A stretch of 64,000 nt of DNA, taken from NCBI RefSeq assembly GCF_042648365.1, contig NZ_JBHRXI010000010.1:434001-498000 (forward strand), read 5' to 3'. Within the stretch, counting starts at the first letter, position 1, and each line of letters opens with the position of its first letter. Below the pieces are notes generated by a model. That model made no database searches. It was given only the letters and a program-made list of their open reading frames with translations, and was not told the origin of the DNA. This stretch comes from Lutimaribacter_A marinistellae. GTDB taxonomy: Bacteria; Pseudomonadota; Alphaproteobacteria; Rhodobacterales; Rhodobacteraceae. Position numbers and translations under genes: made by a program. Shown here piece after piece: positions 1-8,993 of the stretch.

Positions 1-436
1 CGATCGCCAAGGCGTCGGCCGCGTCCGCATTCTTGGGCCGGCAGCCGGGCAATTGCAGCTTGACCATATGCTGAACCTGCTCCTTCTCGGCGTGCCCCAC
101 GCCGACGACAGTCTTCTTGACCCGGTTTGGCGCGTATTCACCCACCGGCAAACCGGCCCTTGCCAGCGTCAGCAGCGCGACCCCCCGCGCCTGACCGAGT
201 TTGAGCGTTCCCGCCCCGTCCTTGTTCACGAAAGTCTGTTCGATCGCGGCCTGATCCGGAGAATACGCCAAGATGATCTCGGAAAGCTGGTTGTGCAGCG
301 AGAGCAGACGTTCGCCCAGATCGTCGCCATCCGACTGACACACCCCGTTTGCGACATGCGACAACCGGCTGCCAGATGATTCGATTACACCCCAGCCCAT
401 GGCCCTCAAGCCCGGATCAATGCCCAGAATCCGCAT
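1..436 (-). CDS. ruvC: Holliday junction endonuclease RuvC (C-terminus beyond window)
   Basis: RuvC resolves Holliday junctions by paired nicks, working with the RuvAB branch-migration motor. The reading frame on the minus strand starts at ATG 436-434 and runs off the left edge after about 145 residues, so the last 20-30 residues are outside the window. All four metal-binding acids of the family fall at canonical positions: D7 (in ILGIDPG), E66 (in AIEQTF), D138 and D141 (in NADAADALA). The conserved GAGTLKLGQARG stretch is also present. ruvA and ruvB would be expected downstream, beyond the edge. Identification is secure from motif spacing; only the C-terminus is unseen. Confidence 0.96.
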   Translation of the reverse strand, partial: MRILGIDPGLRAMGWGVIESSGSRLSHVANGVCQSDGDDLGERLLSLHNQLSEIILAYSPDQAAIEQTFVNKDGAGTLKLGQARGVALLTLARAGLPVGEYAPNRVKKTVVGVGHAEKEQVQHMVKLQLPGCRPKNADAADALAI

Positions 437-670
437 TGCTGCCCCTGTCCGCCTTCCGGTTCTATGCCGGTTCTGACCGCTTTCGAAACATTTCTTGAGC
501 AGTAGCACGAAAGGCGAACATTTTCCAAGCAGTTTGCGAGATGTCGGAAAACGACACGACTATTCCCGTCACCGACACCAAGAGCACAGAAGCGACATGC
601 CAAAGCGCAGAAACGGCAACAGCCGAGATAAAAAATCGCCAATATTTCAAGGTTTTTCTGTGAAATGCAG

Positions 671-689
671 CCATGCAGAAACTGCATGG
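671..689. repeat. Perfect 8-bp inverted repeat upstream of the DUF1127 gene
   Basis: Arms CCATGCAG and CTGCATGG are separated by AAA. It lies in the 353-base gap between the divergent ruvC and DUF1127 genes, about 100 bases before the DUF1127 start. It could be an operator or a small hairpin. Apart from this palindrome and a weak promoter-like pair at 711-739, I see nothing else in the gap. Confidence 0.4.
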
Positions 690-710
690 GACGCATGCGG
701 TTTTGCCGTC

Positions 711-739
711 TTGCGAGGGTCAAACGAGATCACTAGATG
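711..739 (+). promoter_or_regulatory. Candidate sigma-70 promoter for the DUF1127 gene
   Basis: TTGCGA at 711-716 and TAGATG at 734-739 are 17 bases apart. The -35 matches the consensus at four of six positions and the -10 only at about three, so this is a weak call resting mainly on correct spacing and position. Confidence 0.25.
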
Positions 740-789
740 CCCGCCAAATCGCTTCAGAGCACGTTCGCCTAAACGAAAGGATCCGCGAC

Positions 790-1005
790 ATGGCCGTACT
801 GGACACCACCCGCACCGCAACAGCTTCGTTCGGCCTTTTCGGCCGTTTGAGCACAACCATTGGCAGTTTTTCCGCAGCTTTTGCCGAATGGAACGACGCT
901 CGCATTACACGCAAGACGCTCGGTGCGCTGAGCGACCGCGAGCTGGAAGATATCGGCCTTTGCCGCGGTGACATCGAACTGGTTGCCGAAGGGCGTAAAG
1001 CCTGA
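790..1005 (+). CDS. DUF1127 (YjiS-like) small protein
   Basis: A 71-residue protein whose C-terminal half carries the DUF1127 signature: a tryptophan-containing helix (AEWNDARITRKTL) followed by LSDRELEDIGLCRGDIE. Members are short, basic and common in alphaproteobacteria. Some have been tied to RNA binding and phosphate or stress responses in other species, but the role of this copy cannot be read from sequence. The start ATG at 790 is supported by an AAAGGA ribosome-binding site at 776-781, whereas an in-frame ATG at 673 would add an unconserved leader. The gene stands alone and is followed by a strong terminator, so it is probably monocistronic. Confidence 0.85.
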   Translation: MAVLDTTRTATASFGLFGRLSTTIGSFSAAFAEWNDARITRKTLGALSDRELEDIGLCRGDIELVAEGRKA

Positions 1006-1034
1006 TCGCGCCAGCACTCTTCGAGAACGAATTG

Positions 1035-1070
1035 CGCCGCGTCAGAGCCTGACGCGGCGTTTTCGTTTTG
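1035..1070 (+). terminator. Rho-independent terminator after the DUF1127 gene
   Basis: A perfect 11-bp GC-rich stem (1035-1045 with 1049-1059), an AGC loop, and a T-rich tail TTTTCGTTTTG. It begins 30 bases after the stop codon. It may also end transcription from the convergent gene at 1080-1424. Confidence 0.9.
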
Positions 1071-1079
1071 TCGACTGGA

Positions 1080-1424
1080 TCAACGAAGCCAAGGGCCAAG
1101 CGTTTCCGAGATATAGGTCGACACAGGGTCAGCATTCATCACCCATGCACCGGCGCGCTCCGCTGTCGTGCCTTCGGCGAGGCGTGCGACACGCTCCTCG
1201 TAGGTCGCAACGCCGACGCTTGCCAACATGAAGCCCTTGAAAACGAAAAAGCCTGCAATGAAGAACACGATGGCGCGAAAGGATATGCCGGGCCTTGAGC
1301 GCCGCGGCTTCATCACGATCAGACCGTCGGGCCGCATCTGCGCGCGATAGCCACCGGCCATCGCGTTGTGTTTTTTTGCCAAGCGCCTGATGCGCCTGTC
1401 GAATTCTACCTGGTTTCCGGCCAT
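1080..1424 (-). CDS. Conserved hypothetical single-span membrane protein
   Basis: The protein has 114 residues. Residues 1-45 are basic and hydrophilic (RRIRRLAKKH, KPRRSRPG). A single hydrophobic helix follows at about 48-68 (FRAIVFFIAGFFVFKGFMLA), then a 45-residue acidic to neutral tail predicted outside the membrane by the positive-inside rule. The start at 1424 is well supported by GGAGG five bases upstream. I do not recognise a named family, though roseobacter genomes commonly carry proteins of this shape. It lies 94 bases downstream of prmA on the same strand and could be co-transcribed with it. Function unknown. Confidence 0.75.
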   Translation of the reverse strand: MAGNQVEFDRRIRRLAKKHNAMAGGYRAQMRPDGLIVMKPRRSRPGISFRAIVFFIAGFFVFKGFMLASVGVATYEERVARLAEGTTAERAGAWVMNADPVSTYISETLGPWLR

Positions 1425-1518
1425 GGCAGCCTCCGTGTACCGGCCCCCACCAGCGACTATGTCAAGCTAAGGGCAGATTGGGGCAAGACCAAGGCGATTG
1501 CGTGCGGATTGCCTAAAA

Positions 1519-2394
1519 CTAGCCGTTTTTGTGCATTACGAGCGTGGTCCATTCACCAATTTCGCCGCGCGACGCGACACTGGTTCCGATCTGGCAATAA
1601 TGCCCAGCTACCTCATCCGCTTGCTCGTTGAGAATCCCCGAAAGAATCGCATATCCGCCGGGGCGGAGATGGGAGATCAGATCCTCTGCAAGCGCCATCA
1701 GCGGTCCCTTGAGGATATTGGCGAAGATCAGATCGTAAGGTGCGGCATCGGCAAGTTGCGGGTGGTCGAACCCTGCAGCCTCGACACAGGTCACGCTGCC
1801 TCCCATCCCGTTCGCCTGCAGGTTGGCCTCGGCCACGTCAACAGCAACGGCATCAATGTCGCTGGCGATAAAGGTGCCATCCCACACGCGCGCCGCCGCC
1901 ATTGCCAGAACGGCGGTACCACATCCGATGTCTGCGACTCTTCGTGCTTCAAACCCTTCGTTGAGCAGCCTGTCGAGAGCCTTCAGGCAGCCCAAGGTCG
2001 TTCCGTGGTGCCCCGTACCAAAGGCCATGGCAGCCTCGATCAGAAGCGGAATCCGCCCCTCCGGCACCTTGTCGGCATCGTGACTGCCATAAACGAAAAA
2101 GCGCCCGGCCTCGACCGGGGCAAGCTCGCGCCGGACATGCGCCACCCAGTCGGTTTCAGGCACCTCGGACACGGTGAAAGGTTTCGCACCGAAGGCTGCG
2201 GCCAACAGAGCGAGCGCGGCTTCATCAGGCGCTTCGGTAAAGTAGCCGCCGACCTCCCACAGGCCCGATCCGTCTTCGAGTTCGAAAACGCCGACGCCTG
2301 TCGGTTCCGGCTCCAGCCGCTCCATCGCTTCGCCCAGCGCTTCGGCGCCGGTTTTGCCGGAAAGGGTCGTAAGGGCGGTGAATGTGGTCATCAT
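1519..2394 (-). CDS. prmA: Ribosomal protein L11 methyltransferase
   Basis: PrmA uses S-adenosylmethionine to trimethylate lysines and the N-terminus of ribosomal protein L11 in the cytoplasm. The 290-residue product has the SAM-binding motif I (VADIGCGTAVLAMAA), an acidic end of strand beta-2 (ASDID), and the class motif IFANIL followed by LRPGGYAILSGIL. Upstream sits the family signature AFGTGHHGTT. Length matches the family. Two adjacent ATG codons occur at 2394 and 2391; GGAG lies three and six bases before them, so 2391 is the likelier start. The start overlaps the stop of the upstream MATE gene, implying translational coupling. Confidence 0.95.
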   Translation of the reverse strand: MMTTFTALTTLSGKTGAEALGEAMERLEPEPTGVGVFELEDGSGLWEVGGYFTEAPDEAALALLAAAFGAKPFTVSEVPETDWVAHVRRELAPVEAGRFFVYGSHDADKVPEGRIPLLIEAAMAFGTGHHGTTLGCLKALDRLLNEGFEARRVADIGCGTAVLAMAAARVWDGTFIASDIDAVAVDVAEANLQANGMGGSVTCVEAAGFDHPQLADAAPYDLIFANILKGPLMALAEDLISHLRPGGYAILSGILNEQADEVAGHYCQIGTSVASRGEIGEWTTLVMHKNG

Positions 2395-3785
2395 CGTCTC
2401 CGAAATCTGTCGGCATGGGCGTAGGGTCGCGGCGGTTCGAGGTCAAGCGCCGGCAGGTCTCGCCGCTCCAGCCCGCAGACATAGCGCCACCCAAGCCAAG
2501 CCACCGTTACGCCCGCGACGATCGCAACCAGTGCCTGCGCATAGATCACCCCGGAAGAGCCGAAGACCGCCGCAAGCCAGATGGCGGCCGGCCAGGTGAG
2601 GACGCCATCCCGCGTCCAACTGGCCAAGGTGGACCATGCCGGCCGCCCCAGCGCGTTGAACGCGGAATTGGCGACGAACAGGGCCGCGGCGAAAACAAAG
2701 GACCCGGCGCCGATCATGACGAAACTTCGTACGACCTGCGCGCCCTCTCCCTCCAGCCCGAAACCGCTGATCACATAAGGGCCAGCCGCCGCCAGGAGTG
2801 TCCAGGTTACCAGAGTGTAGGCAAATCCGAACACCAGCGCATCGCGATAGGTCGAACGCAGCCGCGCGTATTCCCGCGCACCGTAGTTCTGACCAAAGAT
2901 GCCGCCGATCGCCCCCGCCAACGAGAAAACCCCGCCAAAGGCAACAACGGTCAGACGACCGACAACGGCCCAACCTGCCATCGCCTCGTCACCGAAACCG
3001 GCCATCACTGTCGTGAGCAGGTAGTTGCCCACAGGCGCCGCCTGCTGAGCAAGAATGGCCGGTACCGCGATTGCCAGATAAGGCCGCAAGGTCGATGCGA
3101 CATCCGCAAGCGATGGACGCGCCATCAGGTCGTGCGTCCCAACTGCAAAGCGGAAGGCCTGCACCAGCATAACACATCTCGACAGGTTCAAGCCCAGCGC
3201 CGCTCCATCCAGCCCCATCTCGAGCCCGACGATCAGGAACGGGTCGACGATCATGGCAACGGACCCCGAGGTCAGAGTGACCATCATCGATCGGCGCCCA
3301 TCTCCCTCTGCCCTCAAGGTACCATTGGCGATCATCGCGACCGCCATGATGCCAAGGGATGGTACGGACATCGCCAGGTACCGCGCGGCGAGGTCAGCTG
3401 TCTCTCCGGTGGCGCCGGCGACACGGACGATATCGTGTCGGAACAGGATTATCAGTACCGCAGCCGTCGTCTGCACCAGGCATGCGATGATCGCAGCGCT
3501 GGTCGCCGTTCTACGGGCCAAGGCGCGGTCGCCGGCCCCGATATGGCGCGACACCAGTGCGGTCGAGGCGATCATCAGGCCGATCCCGGCCGAAACGGAA
3601 AAGAACTGGATCGCGAAAGCGAAGCCTATCGCCGCCATCAGCACCGGTTCTCCCAGCCGGGAGATCCAGAACAGGTTGGCCGCATCGACCAGGAAGACAA
3701 AGGTAATTCCCATCGCCCCGGTCATGGTCATACGCACGACATGCCCCATGGTCGATCCGGTCAGGAACCTCCCCCTGTCAGACAT
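2391..3785 (-). CDS. MATE family multidrug/toxin efflux protein
   Basis: A 464-residue polytopic protein with about twelve hydrophobic helices. It matches the MATE (DinF/NorM-like) family in length and in signatures such as the N-terminal region ending in LGEPVLMAAIGFAFAIQFF and the mid-protein GDGRRSMMVTL. MATE proteins export cationic drugs or metabolites using H+ or Na+ gradients; the substrate here cannot be told. It follows an MFS gene with a six-base gap and overlaps prmA by four bases, so the MFS, MATE and prmA genes are probably one transcript. The ribosome-binding site is weak, consistent with coupling to the upstream gene. Confidence 0.9.
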   Translation of the reverse strand: MSDRGRFLTGSTMGHVVRMTMTGAMGITFVFLVDAANLFWISRLGEPVLMAAIGFAFAIQFFSVSAGIGLMIASTALVSRHIGAGDRALARRTATSAAIIACLVQTTAAVLIILFRHDIVRVAGATGETADLAARYLAMSVPSLGIMAVAMIANGTLRAEGDGRRSMMVTLTSGSVAMIVDPFLIVGLEMGLDGAALGLNLSRCVMLVQAFRFAVGTHDLMARPSLADVASTLRPYLAIAVPAILAQQAAPVGNYLLTTVMAGFGDEAMAGWAVVGRLTVVAFGGVFSLAGAIGGIFGQNYGAREYARLRSTYRDALVFGFAYTLVTWTLLAAAGPYVISGFGLEGEGAQVVRSFVMIGAGSFVFAAALFVANSAFNALGRPAWSTLASWTRDGVLTWPAAIWLAAVFGSSGVIYAQALVAIVAGVTVAWLGWRYVCGLERRDLPALDLEPPRPYAHADRFRRR

Positions 3786-3791
3786 GACAAC

Positions 3792-5027
3792 TCATTCGGC
3801 AGGGGCCGCGCGGGCAAAGCGTGAGAACACCGTCTCGTTGCCCGGTTCCGGATGGCGGGGGATCATCAAAGCCAGCGTTAGCGAGACAAGTGCCATCCCC
3901 GCGGCCAACCCGAACACGGCACCCGGGGACACCACCCAAAGCAACCCCAGCGCGACCGGCAGGAACACAGCGGCAATATGGTTGATCGTGAACGCCACCG
4001 CGGCGGTCGGGGCGATATCGCCGGGGTCGGCGATCTTCTGGAAATATGTCTTCAACGCCAGGGCAAGACCGAACAGGATATGATCCACGACATAGAGGAT
4101 GGCTGCCACCAGAACGCCCCAGCCGAACCAGTAGATGCCGCCATAAGCCGTGAACACGATGGCGAGACCGACATATTCGAAGGTCAGGGTCCGCCGCTCT
4201 CCGAACGTGGCGACCGCGCGGCCCAGCAAAGGCGCGACGATCATGTTGACGATCAGATTGATGAGATAGAGCGCGGTCAGTTCATGCACCTCGAAGCCGA
4301 ACTTTTCGACCATCATGAAGCCGGCGAAGACCATGAATATCTGCCGCCGCGCGCCGGACATGAACTGTAGAGCGTAGTAAAGCCAGTAACGTCGACGCAG
4401 GATCATCTTCTTGACCTGCGGGTGCGGTGCTTCGAACTGGGGATAGGCGACGAGACAGAAGAGAGCAGCAAGAAACGTCGCCGCGCCGGCAGTCATGAAC
4501 ACGAGATTATAGCCGAGGTTCAGCGTCTCCCACATCATCACGATGAGGATAAACACCACCAGCGTCACTGCCGAACCCGTCGCCATGAGCCAGCCCAGCA
4601 TCTGCGGCGCACGGTCCTTGGGCAGCCATTGAAGTTGCAGCGACTGGTTCACGGTCTCGTAGTAATGAAAGCCTATGGAACTAAGAAGGGTCAGCGCCAA
4701 CAACCCTCCCAACGAGGGAAACCAAGCGGTAAATGCCGTCGCCACCCCCAACAGCATCAGCGAAACGAGACCAAGCACCTGTTCCCGCACGAAGATGATG
4801 ATCGCGATGACGCCGACCGCAAGAAAGCCCGGAATTTCACGCACTGTGTGCAACAGTCCGATGTCGGCCCCATCGAACCCGGCGGCCTCGATCACGAAGT
4901 TGTTCAGCAGCGCGTACCAGGCATAAAACGCGATCGGCATCGACGCCGCCATGACAAAAAGCAGCGTGGTCGGACGACGCCAGAGGGGCAATGAACGCGC
5001 CTCGGCCAAGGGAACGGTTTTGGTCAT
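3792..5027 (-). CDS. Major facilitator superfamily transporter
   Basis: About 411 residues with twelve predicted membrane helices. A cytoplasmic loop rich in basic residues (VKKMILRRRYW) lies near the middle, and GRAVATFGERRTLTFEY resembles the MFS loop 8-9 motif. The start is taken at ATG 5027 (MTKTVPLAE). An in-frame ATG at 5084 would add 19 residues and would place a perfect inverted repeat (5030-5047) inside the coding region, which seems less likely. Neither start has a convincing ribosome-binding site. Substrate unknown. It shares a transcript with the MATE gene and is divergent from the YeeE/YedE transporter. Confidence 0.85.
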   Translation of the reverse strand: MTKTVPLAEARSLPLWRRPTTLLFVMAASMPIAFYAWYALLNNFVIEAAGFDGADIGLLHTVREIPGFLAVGVIAIIIFVREQVLGLVSLMLLGVATAFTAWFPSLGGLLALTLLSSIGFHYYETVNQSLQLQWLPKDRAPQMLGWLMATGSAVTLVVFILIVMMWETLNLGYNLVFMTAGAATFLAALFCLVAYPQFEAPHPQVKKMILRRRYWLYYALQFMSGARRQIFMVFAGFMMVEKFGFEVHELTALYLINLIVNMIVAPLLGRAVATFGERRTLTFEYVGLAIVFTAYGGIYWFGWGVLVAAILYVVDHILFGLALALKTYFQKIADPGDIAPTAAVAFTINHIAAVFLPVALGLLWVVSPGAVFGLAAGMALVSLTLALMIPRHPEPGNETVFSRFARAAPAE

Positions 5028-5029
5028 GT

Positions 5030-5147
5030 AACGGGCATACGCCCGTTCATATGGCTTGGCGAGACAAAAAGCCCGGATGCACATCTGATCTGCATCAATG
5101 CGAAGGTGCCTGCCAGCCGTTAGGTCAACGCATCAATTGCGATGCGT
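5030..5147. promoter_or_regulatory. Divergent promoter region with three inverted repeats
   Basis: Between the MFS start and the YeeE/YedE gene lie three perfect inverted repeats: AACGGGC/GCCCGTT with a 4-base spacer at 5030-5047; GATGCA/TGCATC with a 9-base spacer at 5076-5096; and ACGCATC/GATGCGT with a 6-base spacer at 5128-5147. The last two share a GATGC/GCATC half-site. Such pairing in a short divergent gap suggests regulator binding. No matching regulator gene is adjacent. Confidence 0.4.
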
Positions 5148-5169
5148 GAATATCTTGGGAGCCGGTCCA

Positions 5170-6231
5170 ATGGATTTTGTCAGTCTTGTTGAGAGGATCG
5201 GGGAAGCACCCACCGCGGCACTGTTCGGGCTGGCGACTGGCATCATGTTCGGCGTGGCCGCACAACGCTCGCGGTTCTGTCTGCGGGCCGCGACGGTAGA
5301 ATTCGCACGCGGTCGCATGGAAGACAAGGTCGCCGTATGGCTCCTGACCTTTTCGACCGCAGTGGTCTGGGTACAGCTCGCCCAGCTTTTGGGACTTTTT
5401 CAGGCAGCCGATGCACGCATGATGGCGGTACCCGGCAGTTGGTCGGGCGCGGTTATCGGCGGCTTGATGTTCGGTGCGGGAATGGTTCTTGCCCGGGGCT
5501 GTTCAGGACGCCTGCTCGTCTTGGCCGCGACCGGCAATCTGCGCTCGGTCGTCTCGGGCCTGATCTTCGCCGTTGTCGCCCAGATGAGCCTGTCCGGCAT
5601 CCTGTCGCCGATGCGTGACAAGATCGCGGCACTCTGGATCACCGAGGGCGGGCGCAACGTGAACCTGCTTTCGGCCTTGGGTCTGCCGGAAGTATCCGGT
5701 TTGTTGATAGGTCTTGCATTTGCCGTTCTGGCGCTTGTCCTGTCGCGTCGGCAGCGGATCGGGGCATCGCGGCAGATCTTCGCCTCGGGTGTCGGGTTTG
5801 CCGTCGCCGTTGGCTGGGTGCTGACATTTTCGCTTGCCCAGATCGCCTTTGAGCCGGTGCAGATCGAAAGCGCGACCTTCACTGGACCCTCAGCACATAC
5901 GCTCATGTATTTCCTTGAGCGCGACCCAGTTCTTGAGTTCGACGTGGGACTCGTGCCCGGCGTATTCATCGGAGCGATGATCGCCGCCTGGTTCGCTGGA
6001 GAGATGAAGTTCCAAGGCTTCGATGGACCTGTCACCATGCGAAAGGCAATGGTCGGTGCGGCGATGATGGGATTTGGCGGAATGCTGGCAGGCGGGTGCG
6101 CGATCGGCGCCGGTGTGACCGGCGGGTCCATATTCGTTGGCACGGCCTGGGTTGCATTGTTCTGCATGTGGATCGGCGGAATGGTCACCGATTACCTCGT
6201 CGATCAACCCGCCGCAGCGGTGACCGCCTGA
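5170..6231 (+). CDS. YeeE/YedE family transporter (thiosulfate/sulfur-type)
   Basis: A 353-residue membrane protein with around nine to ten helices and the cysteine motifs of the YeeE/YedE (TsuA-like, DUF395) family: RSRFCLRAA near residue 37, LARGCSGR near 112 and GGCAIGAG near 310. In the characterised bacterial TsuA protein, conserved cysteines line the path for thiosulfate. This protein therefore probably moves thiosulfate or a related sulfur species into the cytoplasm, but no sulfur-metabolism gene is adjacent to confirm it. The start ATG 5170 has GGGA nine bases before it; a start at 5098 would prepend an unconserved leader. Transcribed divergently from the MFS gene. Confidence 0.88.
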   Translation: MDFVSLVERIGEAPTAALFGLATGIMFGVAAQRSRFCLRAATVEFARGRMEDKVAVWLLTFSTAVVWVQLAQLLGLFQAADARMMAVPGSWSGAVIGGLMFGAGMVLARGCSGRLLVLAATGNLRSVVSGLIFAVVAQMSLSGILSPMRDKIAALWITEGGRNVNLLSALGLPEVSGLLIGLAFAVLALVLSRRQRIGASRQIFASGVGFAVAVGWVLTFSLAQIAFEPVQIESATFTGPSAHTLMYFLERDPVLEFDVGLVPGVFIGAMIAAWFAGEMKFQGFDGPVTMRKAMVGAAMMGFGGMLAGGCAIGAGVTGGSIFVGTAWVALFCMWIGGMVTDYLVDQPAAAVTA

Positions 6232-6291
6232 CCTCGCCGAAACCGGGTTTCGCATTACCTCGTTAACCAGGAAGATACCCGGAGAAACCCG

Positions 6292-6702
6292 ATGCACCGT
6301 ACTCTACGCCTGATCTGCCTGCTCGCCCTGCTTCCCGGCAGCGCCTTGGCATTTACCGCTTTCAACCGGCACGAGGTCGAGCCGGTTGGCAATGGTGTGT
6401 TCGAAGTTCTCAACGAGGTCGGATCGGGTGCCCAGCAATATTGGTGCGGTGCCGGAGACTACGCGATCCGGGTTCTTGGGGCAGGCGCCACGCAGCGCGT
6501 TTATCTCTGGCGGGCCAAGGGACCGGCGCAAACGCGCGCAAACAGGCAATCAGTGCAGTTTTCGCTGACCGCGCCGACAGGCGTCGATACGACCCCGGGG
6601 CTGTCCTTGTCGACGAAACGTGTCGGGGACAACATGACTGCGGCGTCGGCGCAAAACTATTGCTACGACCGGGTCCGCGACGAACCGTGGCTGTTCCCCT
6701 GA
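6292..6702 (+). CDS. Small secreted protein of unknown function
   Basis: 136 residues. A clear signal peptide spans residues 1-20 (RLICLLALLPGSALA, with AxA cleavage before FTAFNRHE). The mature part is about 115 residues with two cysteines (YWCGAGDYAIR and AQNYCYDRVRDEPW), which probably form a disulfide in the periplasm. I recall similar short periplasmic proteins in roseobacters but no named family. A GGAGAA site precedes the start at 6292. It lies 60 bases after the YeeE/YedE gene on the same strand and could be co-transcribed. Its stop is two bases from the convergent priA stop. Confidence 0.75.
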   Translation: MHRTLRLICLLALLPGSALAFTAFNRHEVEPVGNGVFEVLNEVGSGAQQYWCGAGDYAIRVLGAGATQRVYLWRAKGPAQTRANRQSVQFSLTAPTGVDTTPGLSLSTKRVGDNMTAASAQNYCYDRVRDEPWLFP

Positions 6703-6704
6703 CG

Positions 6705-8900
6705 CTACATGAAGCTTTGCGGGTCGATATCGACAGATAGCCGCAAATCCCCCTTGAGGCGTATCGGCGCGATCCATTGCGTGATGGCCTCTTGCAAGGG
6801 AACGCCCTTTGCGGCCTTAACCAACAAACGGACCCGGTGCCGCCCGCGAACACGGGCGACCGGCGCCGGCGCCGGGCCGAAAACCTGAGCGCCAATCCTA
6901 CGCAGAGGCCCATCATTTCGCGCCAGTGCGTTTCCAAGGTCAAAGACCGCGCCCACCTCTGGACCCGACAGGATGATGCCAGCCATACGACCGAAGGGCG
7001 GCACCTCGGCTGCCTGTCGGCCGGCAGCCTCGGCACGCCAGAAATCCTCCTCGTCCCCGGACAGGATGGCCCGGATCACCGGATGTTCAGGCTGAAACGT
7101 CTGTAAGAGCGCCTGACCGGGCTTTTCCGCCCTGCCAGCCCTGCCTGCCACCTGTCGCATCAACTGAAACGTCCGCTCGGCTGCGCGCAGGTCGGATCCT
7201 TGCAACCCCAGATCGGCATCGATCGCCCCAACCAGTGTCAGCTTGGGAAAGTTATGTCCCTTGGCGACGAGTTGCGTGCCGATCACGATGTCCGCCTCGC
7301 CCGCTGCGATCTCTTCGATCCGGGCCTTGAGCGCACGCGCGGAACCGAAGAGGTCGCTGCTGAGCAATGCGATCCGGGCATCGGGAAACGCTGCTTCGGC
7401 CTCTTCGGCCAATCGTTCGATCCCCGGACCGACCGGGGCCAGCTTCCCCTCGACACCGCAGGACGGGCATTTCACGGGAATGGGTTTCGTTTCGCCGCAC
7501 TGGTGGCACATGAGGCGGTTGAGAAAGCGATGTTCCACCATCCGCGCATCGCAATGATCGCACCCCACCTGCTGACCACAGGCCCTGCACAGGGTCACAG
7601 GCGCATAGCCGCGCCTGTTGATGAACAACAGCGACTGCTCGCCCGCCTCCAACCGCCGCCGCACCGCACCTCGCAGCGACGGCGAAATCCAGGTACCGGG
7701 CTGCATCGCCTCGGCGCGCATATCGATCGCCTTCATCTCGGGCAGCACCGCGTCGCCGAAACGGGATGTGAGGGTGAGGCGGTCGTACTTCCCTGCCTCG
7801 GCGTTGACCCAGCTTTCCAAGCTGGGTGTTGCGCTCGCCAATACGACGCGCGCACCGCAAATCGCTGCACGCAACACTGCCATGTCGCGGGCATTGTAAA
7901 GGACACCGTCCTCCTGCTTGTAGGAGGTGTCGTGCTCTTCATCGACGATGATCAATCCCAGGTCGCGAAACGGCAGAAAAAGCGACGAACGCGCGCCGAC
8001 GACAAGCTGGGTCCCGCCCTGACCGACCATGCGCCAGATCCGCCGCCGTTCGGTGACGGTCACGCCAGAGTGCCATTCCGCAGGCTTCGCCCCGAACCGC
8101 GCCTCGACACGGGTCAGAAACTCGGCCGTCAGCGCAATTTCGGGCAGCAGGACCAGTGCCTGACGGCCAAGCCGCAGCGTTTCGGCCACCGCTTCCAGAT
8201 AGACCTCGGTTTTGCCGGAACCGGTGACTCCCTTGAGCAGAGTCGTACCGTAGCCTCCCCCACGCAAAGCTTCTCGCAGCGCTTGCGCGGCGTCGGCCTG
8301 ATCTTCGGTCAGGGTCTTGCCCGGGCGTTCGGGGTCCAGAACCGGATAGGGCGTATCGCGCGGGCTGTCTTCCTCGCGTACCGCGCCCTGCTTGGCCAAC
8401 CCCTTGACGACTGAAGAGGTGACACCAGCCATCTCCGCCAATTCCTTGAGCGTGAAGGCCAGCCCGCCATATTCGCGCAATACCTCAAGCACGCGGCTGC
8501 GCGCTTCGGTCATTCGATCAGGCAGACCGTCGCCCAACCGATAGATCTTGCGCATCGAGGGCGGGTCGGCCAGTCCCGGAGCGCGGGTTGCAAGGCGCAA
8601 CATCGCTGGCATCGGGGTCAGGGTGTAATCGGCAGCCTTGCCCAAAAACTGGCGCATCTCTGGCCGCATCGGGGCCACGTCCAGAACCCGGTGCACCGGG
8701 CGAATCCTTGACCGGTCGAAATCCCCGCGCCCGGGTCCCCAGACCACGCCGAGTACGCGCCGCGGACCCAATGGCACTTCGACAAACGCACCGGCGAAGC
8801 AGCCCCCCTCCGGAGCGACATAGTCGAGCAGGCGGTCCAGCGGCTGTGTCGTCAGCACCGCGACCAGCGCGCCTTCTTCGAAATACTCAGATCCGCTCAC
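6705..8900 (-). CDS. priA: Primosomal protein N', replication restart helicase
   Basis: PriA recognises stalled forks and reloads the replisome. The 731-residue product matches the family length. It has a 3'-DNA-binding N-terminal domain, the helicase Walker A (KGVTGSGKTE), a DEEH box (IIVDEEHDTSYKQ), and eight zinc-binding cysteines of the pattern CRACGQQVGCDHC and CHQCG followed by KCPSCG. Helicase motifs V and VI (QLVAKGHNFPKL, RQVAGRAGRAEKPG) follow. The frame stays open far upstream, through the antisense of transaldolase, so the start must be chosen. GTG at 8900 gives SGSEYFEEGALVAVL, the expected family beginning; ATG at 8978 is an alternative. Divergent from transaldolase. Confidence 0.95.
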   Translation of the reverse strand: MSGSEYFEEGALVAVLTTQPLDRLLDYVAPEGGCFAGAFVEVPLGPRRVLGVVWGPGRGDFDRSRIRPVHRVLDVAPMRPEMRQFLGKAADYTLTPMPAMLRLATRAPGLADPPSMRKIYRLGDGLPDRMTEARSRVLEVLREYGGLAFTLKELAEMAGVTSSVVKGLAKQGAVREEDSPRDTPYPVLDPERPGKTLTEDQADAAQALREALRGGGYGTTLLKGVTGSGKTEVYLEAVAETLRLGRQALVLLPEIALTAEFLTRVEARFGAKPAEWHSGVTVTERRRIWRMVGQGGTQLVVGARSSLFLPFRDLGLIIVDEEHDTSYKQEDGVLYNARDMAVLRAAICGARVVLASATPSLESWVNAEAGKYDRLTLTSRFGDAVLPEMKAIDMRAEAMQPGTWISPSLRGAVRRRLEAGEQSLLFINRRGYAPVTLCRACGQQVGCDHCDARMVEHRFLNRLMCHQCGETKPIPVKCPSCGVEGKLAPVGPGIERLAEEAEAAFPDARIALLSSDLFGSARALKARIEEIAAGEADIVIGTQLVAKGHNFPKLTLVGAIDADLGLQGSDLRAAERTFQLMRQVAGRAGRAEKPGQALLQTFQPEHPVIRAILSGDEEDFWRAEAAGRQAAEVPPFGRMAGIILSGPEVGAVFDLGNALARNDGPLRRIGAQVFGPAPAPVARVRGRHRVRLLVKAAKGVPLQEAITQWIAPIRLKGDLRLSVDIDPQSFM

Positions 8901-8993
8901 GGGCTTGGGCAATCCTCGGCAGGGGTTTCGGCAGGATGACACTTGGGGTAAAGCCAAGCGCGACAGAGGCCAACCCATCAAAGGACTGCCGCC

